Below, one piece after another: positions 6,170 through 12,827 of a stretch of DNA of 12,923 nucleotides (within the stretch, counting starts at the first letter, position 1; each line of letters begins with the position of its first letter). The notes beneath the pieces were generated by a model that searched no databases, had not been told where the DNA came from, and saw only the letters and a program-made list of their open reading frames with translations. The stretch covers positions 1 to 12,923 of the forward strand of contig CAJUOR010000054.1 of the NCBI GenBank assembly GCA_910588165.1, in the 5' to 3' direction. The position numbers were made by a program, and so were the translations under genes. The stretch comes from an uncultured Thomasclavelia sp. (GTDB taxonomy: Bacteria > Bacillota_I > Bacilli_A > Erysipelotrichales > Coprobacillaceae).

Positions 6170-7810
6170 TTACATCGTTTGAATATTTTGTTTTTTCAAT
6201 TCGCTGGCGATATTTAAGGCATGATCACCGATACGTTCAAAGTCTACTAAAATTTCTGAATACAAGATACATGATTCATGTGAATCAGTTCCTTCTTTCA
6301 TACGTTCTACTAAACCACAACGATAATCAACAGTCATATCGTCAATAATCTGCTCAAGTTTCTGAACAGATACTTTTAAATCACTGCTATCTAAATTTTC
6401 AAAGAATTCCCCTAGAATTTCAGAACAGATATTTTTCATTGCTGAAATCTCACCTAAAACCGTTTCAGAGAACGTAACATCACTTTCATTCATGCGTAAA
6501 ATATATTCCGCAATATTGCAAGCATGATCACCAATACGTTCTACATCACCGCAAATATTAAAGTAACTTGTAATACGGCGTGTATTTTCCGGGTTGGTTT
6601 CATAAGGTATATAGTAAGAAATAGATTTATTGATTTCTTTATTCAAGTAATCGATATATTCTTCATGTTCATTTATTTCCACTAACTTTTCAGGCTGATG
6701 ATTTAAAATAACATCATAGCTTCCAATTAAATTATCTTTTGCCATGCGCAACATACGCATCAACTCTTTTTGAAGCTCGGTTAAATAAATTTCAGATGAA
6801 CCGAATTTTCTTTCTTGACCGACAACTAACGGTTGCAAATATTTCAAATGCATAGCATCGTTGATTTCCTGCTCTTTTTCGGGAAGAATAATCATCGCAA
6901 TCTTTGTTAACCATTCACTAAATGGCAATAACAATAAAGTTGTTGCGATATTGAAAAGTGTGTGCATATTGGCAATTTGAGCTGATGGATTTGTAGGTGT
7001 TAAGCCTTCTACCAAAGTCGTCAATGGTGTTGTCATACAAACCGCTGTAAAAATAACTGTACCTAAAATATTAAACAATAAGTGAATAACCGTTGTGCGT
7101 TTCGCATTGCGTTTTGCTCCGATTGAAGCCAACAAAGCTGTTACACAAGTACCGATATTTTGTCCAAACAATACATAAACGGCTGTATTTAGCTGAACTA
7201 CACCACTGATAGCTAACCCCTGCAATATACCAACTGAAGCAGACGATGATTGAATAACCGCCGTAAAGATGGCGCCAACAAGAATACCTACAACCGGATT
7301 TGAGAAATTTGATACAATTTCGATAAATTCAGGTGAGTCTCTTAAAGGTACCATTGCTCCACTCATCATATCCATTCCGATAAACAAGATACCTAAGCCG
7401 GCAATAATCCCTCCAAATGGTTGCCATTTCGGTTTCTTTAAGAAAACAACAACAGCTACACCTAAGAAGGCGAAGATAGGTGCCAATGCCCCAACATCTA
7501 GTGCGATTAACTGTCCGGTAATTGTTGTACCGATATTCGCACCCATAATAATCCAAACCGCTTGTCTTAAAGTCATCATTTTAGAGTTAACAAACCCGAC
7601 AACCATAACTGTTGTCGCTGATGAAGATTGAACTAAGCAAGTAATTAACGCCCCCATAAATACCGCAATGAAACGGTTAGCAGTTAATTTTTGTAAAATA
7701 TCCTTCATTTTGTTTCCGGCAGCTTCTTCCATTCCGGTACTCATCATGTGCATACCGTACAAAAATAAAGAAAGACCACCAATTAAACTCAGAATGTTTT
7801 CTATACTCAT
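6170..7810 (-). CDS. Na+/phosphate cotransporter (NptA/YjbB type) with C-terminal PhoU-like domain
   Basis: A 546-residue two-part protein. The N-terminal membrane domain (about 1-315) carries the two inverted Na/Pi-cotransport repeats with QSSSATT (61-67) and QSSSAS (187-192), each followed by a Gly-Asn motif (GANIGTT 90-96, GQNIGT 216-221). These motifs define the PhoU-containing Na/Pi symporter family. The cytosolic tail (about 340-546) is a PhoU-like helical bundle with two copies of ERIGDHxxNIA (424-434 and 525-535), where the family binds metals. Predicted role: sodium-driven phosphate movement across the cytoplasmic membrane, possibly export in some relatives, with regulation by the PhoU part. 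The ATG is the first start after an in-frame TGA and fits the family N-terminus, but no Shine-Dalgarno lies within 20 nt. No PhoR/PhoP or Pst genes are adjacent. Confidence 0.93.
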   Translation of the reverse strand: MSIENILSLIGGLSLFLYGMHMMSTGMEEAAGNKMKDILQKLTANRFIAVFMGALITCLVQSSSATTVMVVGFVNSKMMTLRQAVWIIMGANIGTTITGQLIALDVGALAPIFAFLGVAVVVFLKKPKWQPFGGIIAGLGILFIGMDMMSGAMVPLRDSPEFIEIVSNFSNPVVGILVGAIFTAVIQSSSASVGILQGLAISGVVQLNTAVYVLFGQNIGTCVTALLASIGAKRNAKRTTVIHLLFNILGTVIFTAVCMTTPLTTLVEGLTPTNPSAQIANMHTLFNIATTLLLLPFSEWLTKIAMIILPEKEQEINDAMHLKYLQPLVVGQERKFGSSEIYLTELQKELMRMLRMAKDNLIGSYDVILNHQPEKLVEINEHEEYIDYLNKEINKSISYYIPYETNPENTRRITSYFNICGDVERIGDHACNIAEYILRMNESDVTFSETVLGEISAMKNICSEILGEFFENLDSSDLKVSVQKLEQIIDDMTVDYRCGLVERMKEGTDSHESCILYSEILVDFERIGDHALNIASELKKQNIQTM

Positions 7811-7965
7811 TATTGTACTGACAGACGCTGGTCAATCTGCCCTTTCCCCTTTTGCTATTTTTTTAAAAAGACCTTCTTTTATCAGTTAAAGAAAATCCTT
7901 ATTTGATCTAGCGTCAACATTGTCTATTCATTTGCAATGTTTAAACAGCTACTATCTTTTCCAGC
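7811..7965 (-). promoter_or_regulatory. Long leader of the phosphate transporter gene, with possible RNA structure
   Basis: From the predicted start near 7965 to the ATG is about 155 nt without a Shine-Dalgarno at the normal place. On the RNA, 7941-7935 pairs perfectly with 7922-7916 (7 bp, 12-nt loop). Directly adjacent, 7915-7910 can pair with 7829-7824 (GACGCT/AGCGTC), with a further few pairs inside. The enclosed segment holds a purine-rich GGGGAAAGG, 30-40 nt before the ATG. It matches no riboswitch class I recognise. Confidence 0.3.
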
Positions 7966-7971
7966 ACCCCT

Positions 7972-8001
7972 ATTATAACTGTAGAAACCAGCCTTCGTCA
8001 A
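7972..8001 (-). promoter_or_regulatory. Promoter of the phosphate transporter gene
   Basis: Minus strand: TTGACG (8001-7996), 18-bp spacer, perfect TATAAT (7977-7972). It is the best sigma-A-type promoter in the 463-bp spacer and predicts a start near 7965. The Pho-box-like repeats lie more than 80 bp further upstream. Confidence 0.6.
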
Positions 8002-8206
8002 ACAAAATTTTAAGTGATTATTTACCATTATTTTCTTTTTTAATTTAGAAATTTTACACTCTATTGAAAGAAATTGTTTCATTTCTAAATTGTGTGTTAA
8101 AGTTTTGTAAAATCTAATTTAAGGTGACAAAAAAAGACAAAATATAACATAAAAGAAAAATTAAACTTCTTCAAAAAAATATTAAATCAAGTGTCCCTAT
8201 AAAAAC
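7978..8206. other. Upstream half of the 463-bp AT-rich spacer; no gene seen
   Basis: This stretch between the phosphate transporter promoter and the TauE-type terminator is very AT-rich. I see no supported gene. It contains Pho-box-like repeats (8084-8122), an 11-bp inverted repeat (8042-8052/8081-8091) and an alternative 8-bp pairing (8051-8058/8106-8113). The only ORF, 52 codons on the minus strand (8082-7924), has no ribosome binding site. Confidence 0.5.
8084..8122 (-). promoter_or_regulatory. Pho-box-like direct repeats upstream of the phosphate transporter
   Basis: On the minus strand four hexamers follow at an exact 11-bp period: TTAAAT (8122-8117), TTTACA (8111-8106), TTAACA (8100-8095), TTTAGA (8089-8084). 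The Bacillus PhoP consensus is TT(A/C/T)A(C/T)A with spacers of about 5 bp. Two copies match fully, one has one mismatch and one has two. Against it: the DNA is AT-rich, and the predicted promoter is about 80 bp away. A weak TAAAAT at 8056-8051 could be a nearer, PhoP-dependent -10. Confidence 0.4.
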
Positions 8207-8236
8207 AAGGATATTGCATTTAACCACAATATCCTT
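8207..8236 (-). terminator. Terminator of the TauE/SafE gene
   Basis: A perfect 10-bp inverted repeat (8207-8216 / 8227-8236, AAGGATATTG and complement) has a 10-nt loop. On the minus strand it is followed by TTGTTTTTAT. It lies about 40 nt past the stop codon of the minus-strand gene. Confidence 0.75.
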
Positions 8237-8273
8237 CATCAACTTTTTCAAATACTAATCAATTATTATATTT

Positions 8274-9053
8274 CTACATATTTTTAATCACATTAAAACA
8301 TGATACACCGATAAGGGCAATAATCAAAGCGATGTAAACTCGTTCAATTTTTTTATTATCCAATTTCTGATTGATAGTTGTACCAATATAGCCACCCATA
8401 ATCGCCGAAATACATATATAAGGTAGCAAAGATAAATCAAAAGTCATGATGGTTCCTTTAAGAATAATACTTCCCAATTTAGATACTTGAGAAAAAAAGA
8501 TGGTTGCAATCGAGTAAATTGTAGCTTCCTTCATCTCATACGAGAATAGCAGCATCAACGATGCGACATTGAGTGGTCCACCACCTATTCCTAAGAAAAC
8601 TGAAATTCCGCCTAAGAAAACACCCACCAATAACATCGCTAACTTAGATTGAATGTGATAATGACGGAATTTCTGTTTATTTAAAGTATAAATTAAAATG
8701 AGGATTAACGTTATCCCTAACAAAACGGCTTGAATGATTTGAACCATATTATTTTCTAAAGTACCTGTAACATAATTAAATATGTTTTCCCCTAATATGC
8801 CGCCTAACAGGGAGCCTAAGGAGATATAAATAATGGTTTGGATATCAAATTGAAAGCCCCGCTTCATTTGTTTAATAATTGAAACAATGCACATGGTAAA
8901 CACAGCGACCGAAGAATAGAAACCAATCGTTGAGGCTTGATGTGCTCCTATTAAATCAAATAACGGTTTAATAATAACGCCCCCACCAAGTCCGGCAATT
9001 GCTCCTAAAACAGTAGCTATCACTATCACTAAACTATATATCACTACAACCAT
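8274..9053 (-). CDS. TauE/SafE family membrane transporter (putative anion exporter)
   Basis: A 259-residue membrane protein with about eight hydrophobic helices in two repeats. Each repeat has the glycine-rich family motif: GAIAGLGGG (17-25) with a following proline (KPL, 29-31) and FLGIGGGP (153-160). The family moves sulfite, sulfoacetate and other organosulfur or small carboxylate anions out of (sometimes into) the cell; nothing nearby reveals the substrate. AAGGA at 9063-9067, 9 nt before the ATG, supports this start. It stands alone, with its own promoter and terminator. Length and topology are normal and no key motif is missing. Confidence 0.87.
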   Translation of the reverse strand: MVVVIYSLVIVIATVLGAIAGLGGGVIIKPLFDLIGAHQASTIGFYSSVAVFTMCIVSIIKQMKRGFQFDIQTIIYISLGSLLGGILGENIFNYVTGTLENNMVQIIQAVLLGITLILILIYTLNKQKFRHYHIQSKLAMLLVGVFLGGISVFLGIGGGPLNVASLMLLFSYEMKEATIYSIATIFFSQVSKLGSIILKGTIMTFDLSLLPYICISAIMGGYIGTTINQKLDNKKIERVYIALIIALIGVSCFNVIKNM

Positions 9054-9115
9054 TCATCTCATTCCTTTCCAAATAATTTATTAAGTCTAAATAAATCATC
9101 TCTATCACTTTTTCT

Positions 9116-9144
9116 ATTATACGTATTTTTATGTTATTTGTCAT
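9116..9144 (-). promoter_or_regulatory. Promoter of the TauE/SafE gene
   Basis: Minus strand: ATGACA (9144-9139), 17-bp spacer, perfect TATAAT (9121-9116), a near-consensus housekeeping promoter. The predicted start near 9109 leaves a leader of about 55 nt. Confidence 0.7.
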
Positions 9145-9201
9145 AATTTTTATAAGTTTAGCCTTCAATTCTATTCACTATTTGATGACATAACATAGTA
9201 A

Positions 9202-9243
9202 AAAGGAACTCTAACAGGGTGCACTTCACATTAGAGTCCCTTT
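9202..9243 (-). terminator. Terminator of the PNPOx-like/glyA/cytidylate-kinase-like operon
   Basis: Arms 9202-9214 and 9231-9243 pair over 13 bp with one mismatch around a 16-nt loop. On the minus strand the hairpin runs into CCTTTTTACT. It begins seven bases past the stop of the last gene. Confidence 0.8.
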
Positions 9244-9249
9244 CATTTA

Positions 9250-9834
9250 TTATTTCATGGTATTATAAGCTTCCACAATCATTTGAGCAGCTTCGTCTAT
9301 TCCGATATCACTGTTAATCGTTAAATCGTAATTTCTTAAATCTCCCCATTTATTTGTCGTATAGTAATTATAGTAACTAGAACGGCGCTTATCCATTTTA
9401 TGAACTTTCTTTTCTACGTCGCCTTCATCTTCATGATATTCATTTAAAACACGAGTTCGTCTGGATTCAACCGGCGCATGAATAAAGACACGAAGCACAT
9501 GGTCATATTCTTCCAAAATATAATCTCCACACCCATTGACAATAATACAGTCATCACTATTTGCAAGATGTTTAATGATTTGAGATTGCATAGCAAAAAC
9601 TTTGTCATTTAACGGTAAATCGAATGCGCCTGTTGTCATGGTGTATAAGAAACTTGAACTCTTTGTTTCGGCGGCACGGCGGATCATTTCAACATCAAAG
9701 CCCATTTCTTGAGCTGCCATATCAATGATTTCATTATCGTAATAAACTAAACTCAAAGCCTCTGCTATTTTTTGGGCAATTTTTCTTCCGCCTGAGCCAT
9801 ATTCACGACCGATAGTAATTATTTTGTAAGACAT
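9250..9834 (-). CDS. Cytidylate kinase-like family protein
   Basis: A 194-residue P-loop kinase-like protein of the cytidylate-kinase-like family, distinct from canonical Cmk and common in Firmicutes. ITIGREYGSGGRKIA (6-20) holds the nucleotide-binding loop in the family's GREYGSGG form. YYDNEII (31-37) follows; VNGCGDYIL (99-107) occupies the position of the usual GRCADYIL. VFIHAP (116-121), the basic lid-like segment KMDKRRSSYYNYYT (146-159) and NYDLTINSD (168-176) complete the fold. The phosphate acceptor is unknown. The start is the second ATG (9834): AGGAGG at 9842-9847 is 7 nt from it but only 1 nt from the ATG at 9840. It lies 58 bp downstream of glyA with no terminator between, and a shared terminator follows, so it is probably the last gene of the operon. 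Confidence 0.88.
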   Translation of the reverse strand: MSYKIITIGREYGSGGRKIAQKIAEALSLVYYDNEIIDMAAQEMGFDVEMIRRAAETKSSSFLYTMTTGAFDLPLNDKVFAMQSQIIKHLANSDDCIIVNGCGDYILEEYDHVLRVFIHAPVESRRTRVLNEYHEDEGDVEKKVHKMDKRRSSYYNYYTTNKWGDLRNYDLTINSDIGIDEAAQMIVEAYNTMK

Positions 9835-9892
9835 AAACATTCCTCCTTACCTATATTATATACTACTTTGTCAATAATTTCACTTGTTATTT

Positions 9893-11107
9893 TTAAAAAT
9901 CAATTGGGAAGTTCTTGGTTAAAGCTAAAACTTCTTCTTTAATACTTTCCGGATTTTCTCTTTCTTTTAAAACCCTAGTTATCCATAAAGCCACTTGTCT
10001 AAATTCTTTTTCTTTAAAGCCACGAGTCGTCATAGCGGCTGTACCAAGTCGAATACCACTTGTTTTCATGGGCTTTTCAGAATCAAAAGGAATAGCATTT
10101 TTATTGCACGTAATCCCTGCTTGATCTAAAAGCTTTTCTGCTTCTTTACCCGTTAATTGACAAGAAGATTTCACGTCTACTAGTAAAACATGATTGTCAC
10201 TACCATCAGCCACCAATCTAAAACCGGCTTCTTTAAGGGTTGTTTGAAGCATTTGCATATTATTGATGATTTGTTGACAATAGATATTAAATTCAGGCTG
10301 TAAAGCTTCGTGAAAACAAACGGCTTTACCCGCAATCACATGCATCAAAGGTCCGCCCTGAGTTCCCGGGAAAACTGTTTTGTCTATCGCTTTAGCATAC
10401 TTTTCTTTACATAAAATCAATCCACCTCGAGGACCACGTAATGTTTTATGGGTTGTACTTGTCACAAAATCAGCATATGGAACAGGACTTGGGTGTATAC
10501 CGGTTGCCACTAGACCGGCAATATGTGCCATATCAACCATTAAGTAGGCATCAATTTCATCGGCTATCTCTCTTAACTTTTTGAAATCAATCACACGTGA
10601 GTAAGCACTTGCCCCGGCCACAATCATTTTTGGCCTATCCTTCAAAGCAATCTTTCTTACTTGGTCGTAATCCAAAGCCTCGGTTTCTTTATCAACACCA
10701 TAGGCCATAAATTCAAATAAACGCCCCGAAAAGTTTAAAGGGTGTCCGTGAGTCAAATGTCCACCGGCATTTAAGTCCATACCTAATACCTTATCACCGG
10801 GTTGTAAAACAGATAAGTACACCGCCATATTTGCCTGTGAACCTGAATGTGCTTGGACATTGGCGTGCTCAGCACCAAATAACTGCTTAGCTCTATCAAT
10901 TGCTAATTGCTCAATTTCGTCCACAAATTCACAGCCACCATAGTAGCGGCGTGCCGGATACCCTTCAGCATACTTATTTGTCAAGATACTGCCGACAGCT
11001 TCTAAAACATCTTTTGAAACATAGTTTTCAGAAGCAATCAGCTCAATATTATTTAACTGTCTTGTCCTTTCTTTTTCAATGATTGCACTAATTTTTTCAT
11101 CTCTCAT
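9893..11107 (-). CDS. glyA: Serine hydroxymethyltransferase
   Basis: PLP-dependent cytosolic enzyme that interconverts serine and glycine with tetrahydrofolate and feeds one-carbon metabolism. The 404 residues match the usual 405-420. Motifs: LIASEN (23-28), EGYPARRYYGG (48-58), HSGSQAN (87-93), GGHLTHG (115-121), VDMAHIAGL (191-199) with the cofactor-contacting D192 and H195, and STTHKTLRGPRGG (217-229), where K221 is the Schiff-base lysine. FPGTQGG and SGIRLGT near the C-terminus are also standard. AGGAGGG at 11114-11120 before the ATG fixes the start. The ribosome binding site starts just after the stop of the upstream PNPOx-like gene, 14 bp between the genes, so the two are cotranscribed and perhaps coupled. 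It is intact and ordinary. Confidence 0.98.
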   Translation of the reverse strand: MRDEKISAIIEKERTRQLNNIELIASENYVSKDVLEAVGSILTNKYAEGYPARRYYGGCEFVDEIEQLAIDRAKQLFGAEHANVQAHSGSQANMAVYLSVLQPGDKVLGMDLNAGGHLTHGHPLNFSGRLFEFMAYGVDKETEALDYDQVRKIALKDRPKMIVAGASAYSRVIDFKKLREIADEIDAYLMVDMAHIAGLVATGIHPSPVPYADFVTSTTHKTLRGPRGGLILCKEKYAKAIDKTVFPGTQGGPLMHVIAGKAVCFHEALQPEFNIYCQQIINNMQMLQTTLKEAGFRLVADGSDNHVLLVDVKSSCQLTGKEAEKLLDQAGITCNKNAIPFDSEKPMKTSGIRLGTAAMTTRGFKEKEFRQVALWITRVLKERENPESIKEEVLALTKNFPIDF

Positions 11108-11121
11108 TGGTTTCCCTCCTT

Positions 11122-11607
11122 TTATTTATTTTGATTAACTAACTCAATAGCTTCTTTACCCGTCATTTCTTCAATTTCTAAAACAATCATACACATTCTT
11201 TGCCAAGAGCCGGCAATTTCTTTTTCATGACCCTCTTGATTATTTGGAACATATCGCTCACATAATTTTAAAATAGCCGGATACATTTCTTCTTTTGTTT
11301 CAATAATTTTAGCTTTACCGCAGACAATCACACTGCGATAGTAAGTGGTATATTTTTCAGGCACAACTTGATCCTTATCAATAACGCAAAATGCTACTTT
11401 AGGATTTTCTCTAATGACATCTAATTTATAACCTTGTTTAGCACAATGAAAATAAATTCGTCCCTCGTCATAGACATAGCTTAAAGGCACCGGATAAGGA
11501 TAATCATTACATGGAGCTAAAGTTAAAACACCTGATGTGTTTCGCTTTAAAACCTCAATACATACATCGCTTGTCAACAATTGTTTCTTTCTTCTCATTT
11601 CCTTCAT
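11122..11607 (-). CDS. Pyridoxamine 5'-phosphate oxidase-related flavin-binding protein (NimA-like)
   Basis: A 161-residue split beta-barrel protein of the PNPOx-like/FMN-binding superfamily, in the branch that includes 5-nitroimidazole-resistance (Nim) proteins. Family marks: an N-terminal MRRKKQLLT, GVLTLAPCNDYPYPVPLSYVY (26-46) as the first barrel strands, IYFHCAKQGYKLD (51-63), NPKVAFCVID (68-77), and SVIVCGKAKII (92-102). It probably binds FMN or a related cofactor and reduces a small molecule; a true PdxH activity is not implied. AGGAGG lies 9 nt before the first ATG; the ATG three codons later is a weaker alternative. It is first in an operon with glyA and the cytidylate-kinase-like gene. 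The B6 link to PLP-dependent GlyA is only suggestive, since the fold also binds flavin, heme and F420. Confidence 0.88.
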   Translation of the reverse strand: MKEMRRKKQLLTSDVCIEVLKRNTSGVLTLAPCNDYPYPVPLSYVYDEGRIYFHCAKQGYKLDVIRENPKVAFCVIDKDQVVPEKYTTYYRSVIVCGKAKIIETKEEMYPAILKLCERYVPNNQEGHEKEIAGSWQRMCMIVLEIEEMTGKEAIELVNQNK

Positions 11608-11630
11608 CTTCTAAATCCTCCTGATATTCT

Positions 11631-11660
11631 ATTATGTGCATAAACAGCGTTACATTTCAA
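11631..11660 (-). promoter_or_regulatory. Promoter of the PNPOx-like/glyA operon
   Basis: Minus strand: TTGAAA (11660-11655), 18-bp spacer, CATAAT (11636-11631), five of six matches in each hexamer. The predicted start is near 11624, about 17 nt before the ATG. A TTGACA 20 bp further upstream lacks a -10 at usable spacing. Confidence 0.55.
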
Positions 11661-11700
11661 CTATTATGCCGATTTATTTTGTCAATTATATTAAAATAAA

Positions 11701-11868
11701 AGGAGGTTAATAATAACACTATTTAAAATGATTATTTATGACATCGATGGGACAGTTTTAAATACGCTCAACATGAATATGTACCTTTTAATCAAATTGG
11801 GCTATGCGAAATGGGTTAATGTTTCAAGTGAAGGTATAGAAATACTAGACTATATTTTGAAACACTAG
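11701..11868 (+). pseudogene. HAD-family phosphatase remnant
   Basis: From ATG 11728 a 46-codon frame opens with MIIYDIDGTVLNT, the HAD motif I (catalytic D5 and D7), then jumps at LLIKLGYAKWV to what looks like cap-domain sequence, and stops at TAG after DYILKH. HAD phosphatases of this type have about 200-230 residues, so most of the cap and motifs II-IV are gone. A strong AGGAGG (11701-11706) lies 21 nt before this ATG. At its proper distance the same frame has ATA (11713), continuing ACA CTA TTT AAA into the ATG, as if an original ATG start had changed. I read it as a dead fragment of a phosphoglycolate-phosphatase-like gene with an internal deletion. No further HAD motif appears downstream. 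Confidence 0.65.
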
Positions 11869-11894
11869 ATATAATTAACTTTAATTATTTAAAA

Positions 11895-11916
11895 ATACCA
11901 ATATTCCTATTGGTAT
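11895..11916 (-). terminator. Hairpin terminator for the deoxyribosyltransferase-like gene
   Basis: A perfect 9-bp inverted repeat (11895-11903 / 11908-11916, ATACCAATA and complement) has a TTCC loop on the plus strand. A T run follows only on the minus strand (TATTTTTAAAT), so it serves the minus-strand gene ending at 11992, about 75 nt upstream of it. Confidence 0.6.
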
Positions 11917-11991
11917 GCAATAAAAACAAAGAAAGTTCATATTGATAAATTGGTAGACTCCTTTGAATTTAACTTTTAGATATAAAATCTC

Positions 11992-12381
11992 CTATTGATA
12001 TTCAAGTATCTTCTTTACATTATCATCAGCATTTCCGACTAATTGAGTTATTTTTGGTAGTTCATAAAAAGCAACGGTATTTTCAATCCTAAACGCTTCT
12101 TTCGTAGTATCGCATAAAAATATTTTTTTATTTAATACCATTGCCATGCCTAATTCAATATGAGTTCCCCTACCTGCCGGTAATATGATAATCACAACAT
12201 CAGCGTCAATAATGCCTCGTGCTTCTAAACTTGCATATTTTATCATATCGTCTTTAGATATATCATCATTAACATTTTTTACTCAATCATGCGTTTGCTC
12301 CCAACCACTTTCTATTAACAAATTTGCATAATAACGGACTAATTTACGATTTCTCATTCCCGATCCAACATAAAACTTCAA
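11992..12381 (-). pseudogene. Nucleoside 2-deoxyribosyltransferase-like gene with an in-frame TGA
   Basis: Starting at TTG 12381 with GGAGGG (12388-12393) 6 nt upstream, the frame reads 129 codons and is intact except for TGA at codon 33 (12283-12285). KFYVGSGMRNR (2-12) and SGWEQTHD (25-32) are the N-terminal strand-helix of the family. The stop falls in HD-x-VKN, where relatives have Trp (HDWTKN). ADVVIIILPAGRGTHIELGMA (60-80) is the ribose/base-binding core with the catalytic-type Glu at 76. Such enzymes exchange or hydrolyse deoxynucleoside bases, or act on related nucleotides. A single TGG to TGA change explains the break. Translation could only restart at ATG 12246, which lacks the first half of the domain and has no ribosome binding site. 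It is either a recent pseudogene or a sequencing error; Trp decoding of TGA is unlikely here. Confidence 0.8.
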
Positions 12382-12405
12382 TGTAATCCCTCCATTTCTA
12401 TATAG

Positions 12406-12411
12406 ATTATA
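12406..12411 (-). promoter_or_regulatory. Possible -10 element of the deoxyribosyltransferase-like gene
   Basis: A perfect TATAAT on the minus strand (12411-12406) lies 24 bp before the TTG start, with the ribosome binding site between. No recognisable -35 is present at 16-18 bp, so this is a weak call. Confidence 0.35.
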
Positions 12412-12489
12412 CTAAAATTTGGTTTTTTACCACCTATTCTATAAAAACAAATACGTTTTTTTTATCTATAACTAATGCTATATCGGTTT

Positions 12490-12786
12490 CTATCCATATA
12501 TTATTGTAAGTAAGGTATGAAATAAAGGATAGCTGTTTTGACTAATCATTTGTAAATAGGTTGAGCTTTGCTTTTCTTTTTTAACAACTTCAGTTTCAAG
12601 TTTCACTTCATCAATCTTGCCACTCATATCGCATACTGCATAACAATCCATTGTGGATAAATCAGTTGTTTCATACATATAATCAGGCATTTCAAATTTA
12701 ATAATATCTGTGTTGTTTGAAAACTGTCTTAAATTTATAGCAGCAGGATATAATTGCTTATTTTTCAGTGTTAATTTAATATCCAC
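12490..12786 (-). CDS. Truncated phage structural-protein-like gene (baseplate/tail N-terminal domain)
   Basis: From GTG 12786, with GAGGTG (12792-12797) 5 nt upstream, the frame encodes 98 residues. VDIKLTLKNKQLYPAAI (1-17), NTDIIKFEMPDYMY (25-38) and DLSTMDCYAVCDMSGKIDEVKLE (42-64) look like the N-terminal beta-domain of phage baseplate-upper or tail proteins in Firmicutes, which continue for hundreds of residues. Here the pattern ends after KLETEVV; the last 30 residues (KKEKQSSTYLQM to TIIYG) are of different character, as expected after a deletion or fusion. An ATG at 12894 would extend the frame but places a strong terminator hairpin inside the gene, so I reject it. I infer a prophage remnant; the family assignment is from pattern memory only. 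Confidence 0.5.
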   Translation of the reverse strand: MDIKLTLKNKQLYPAAINLRQFSNNTDIIKFEMPDYMYETTDLSTMDCYAVCDMSGKIDEVKLETEVVKKEKQSSTYLQMISQNSYPLFHTLLTIIYG

Positions 12787-12827
12787 ACTTTCACCTCTTT
12801 CCAAATTTTTACAGTATTTTCTAAAGA

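Noticed and set aside
7924..8082. 52-codon ORF on the minus strand between the phosphate transporter and TauE-type genes
   Set aside because: No ribosome binding site, no recognisable motif, and the predicted transporter promoter lies inside it.
9855..9874. TTGACA and TATAAT in the glyA/cytidylate-kinase-like gap, as an internal promoter
   Set aside because: Both hexamers are perfect but only 8 bp apart; nothing like a -35 lies 16-18 bp upstream of the TATAAT. Cotranscription with glyA is simpler.
11680..11685. TTGACA on the minus strand as -35 of the PNPOx-like operon
   Set aside because: No -10 at 16-18 bp. The TTGAAA/CATAAT pair closer to the gene has usable spacing.
11917..11978. Short plus-strand open frame after the HAD remnant (ending KKVHIDKLVDSFEFNF)
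   Set aside because: No start codon, no ribosome binding site and no HAD motif. It may be debris of the same gene, but the sequence does not show it.
12283..12285. Genome-wide use of TGA as Trp (genetic code 4)
   Set aside because: TGG codes Trp at conserved sites in intact genes such as trxB and the aldo/keto reductase, and the DUF1848 gene ends at TGA with a normal family C-terminus.
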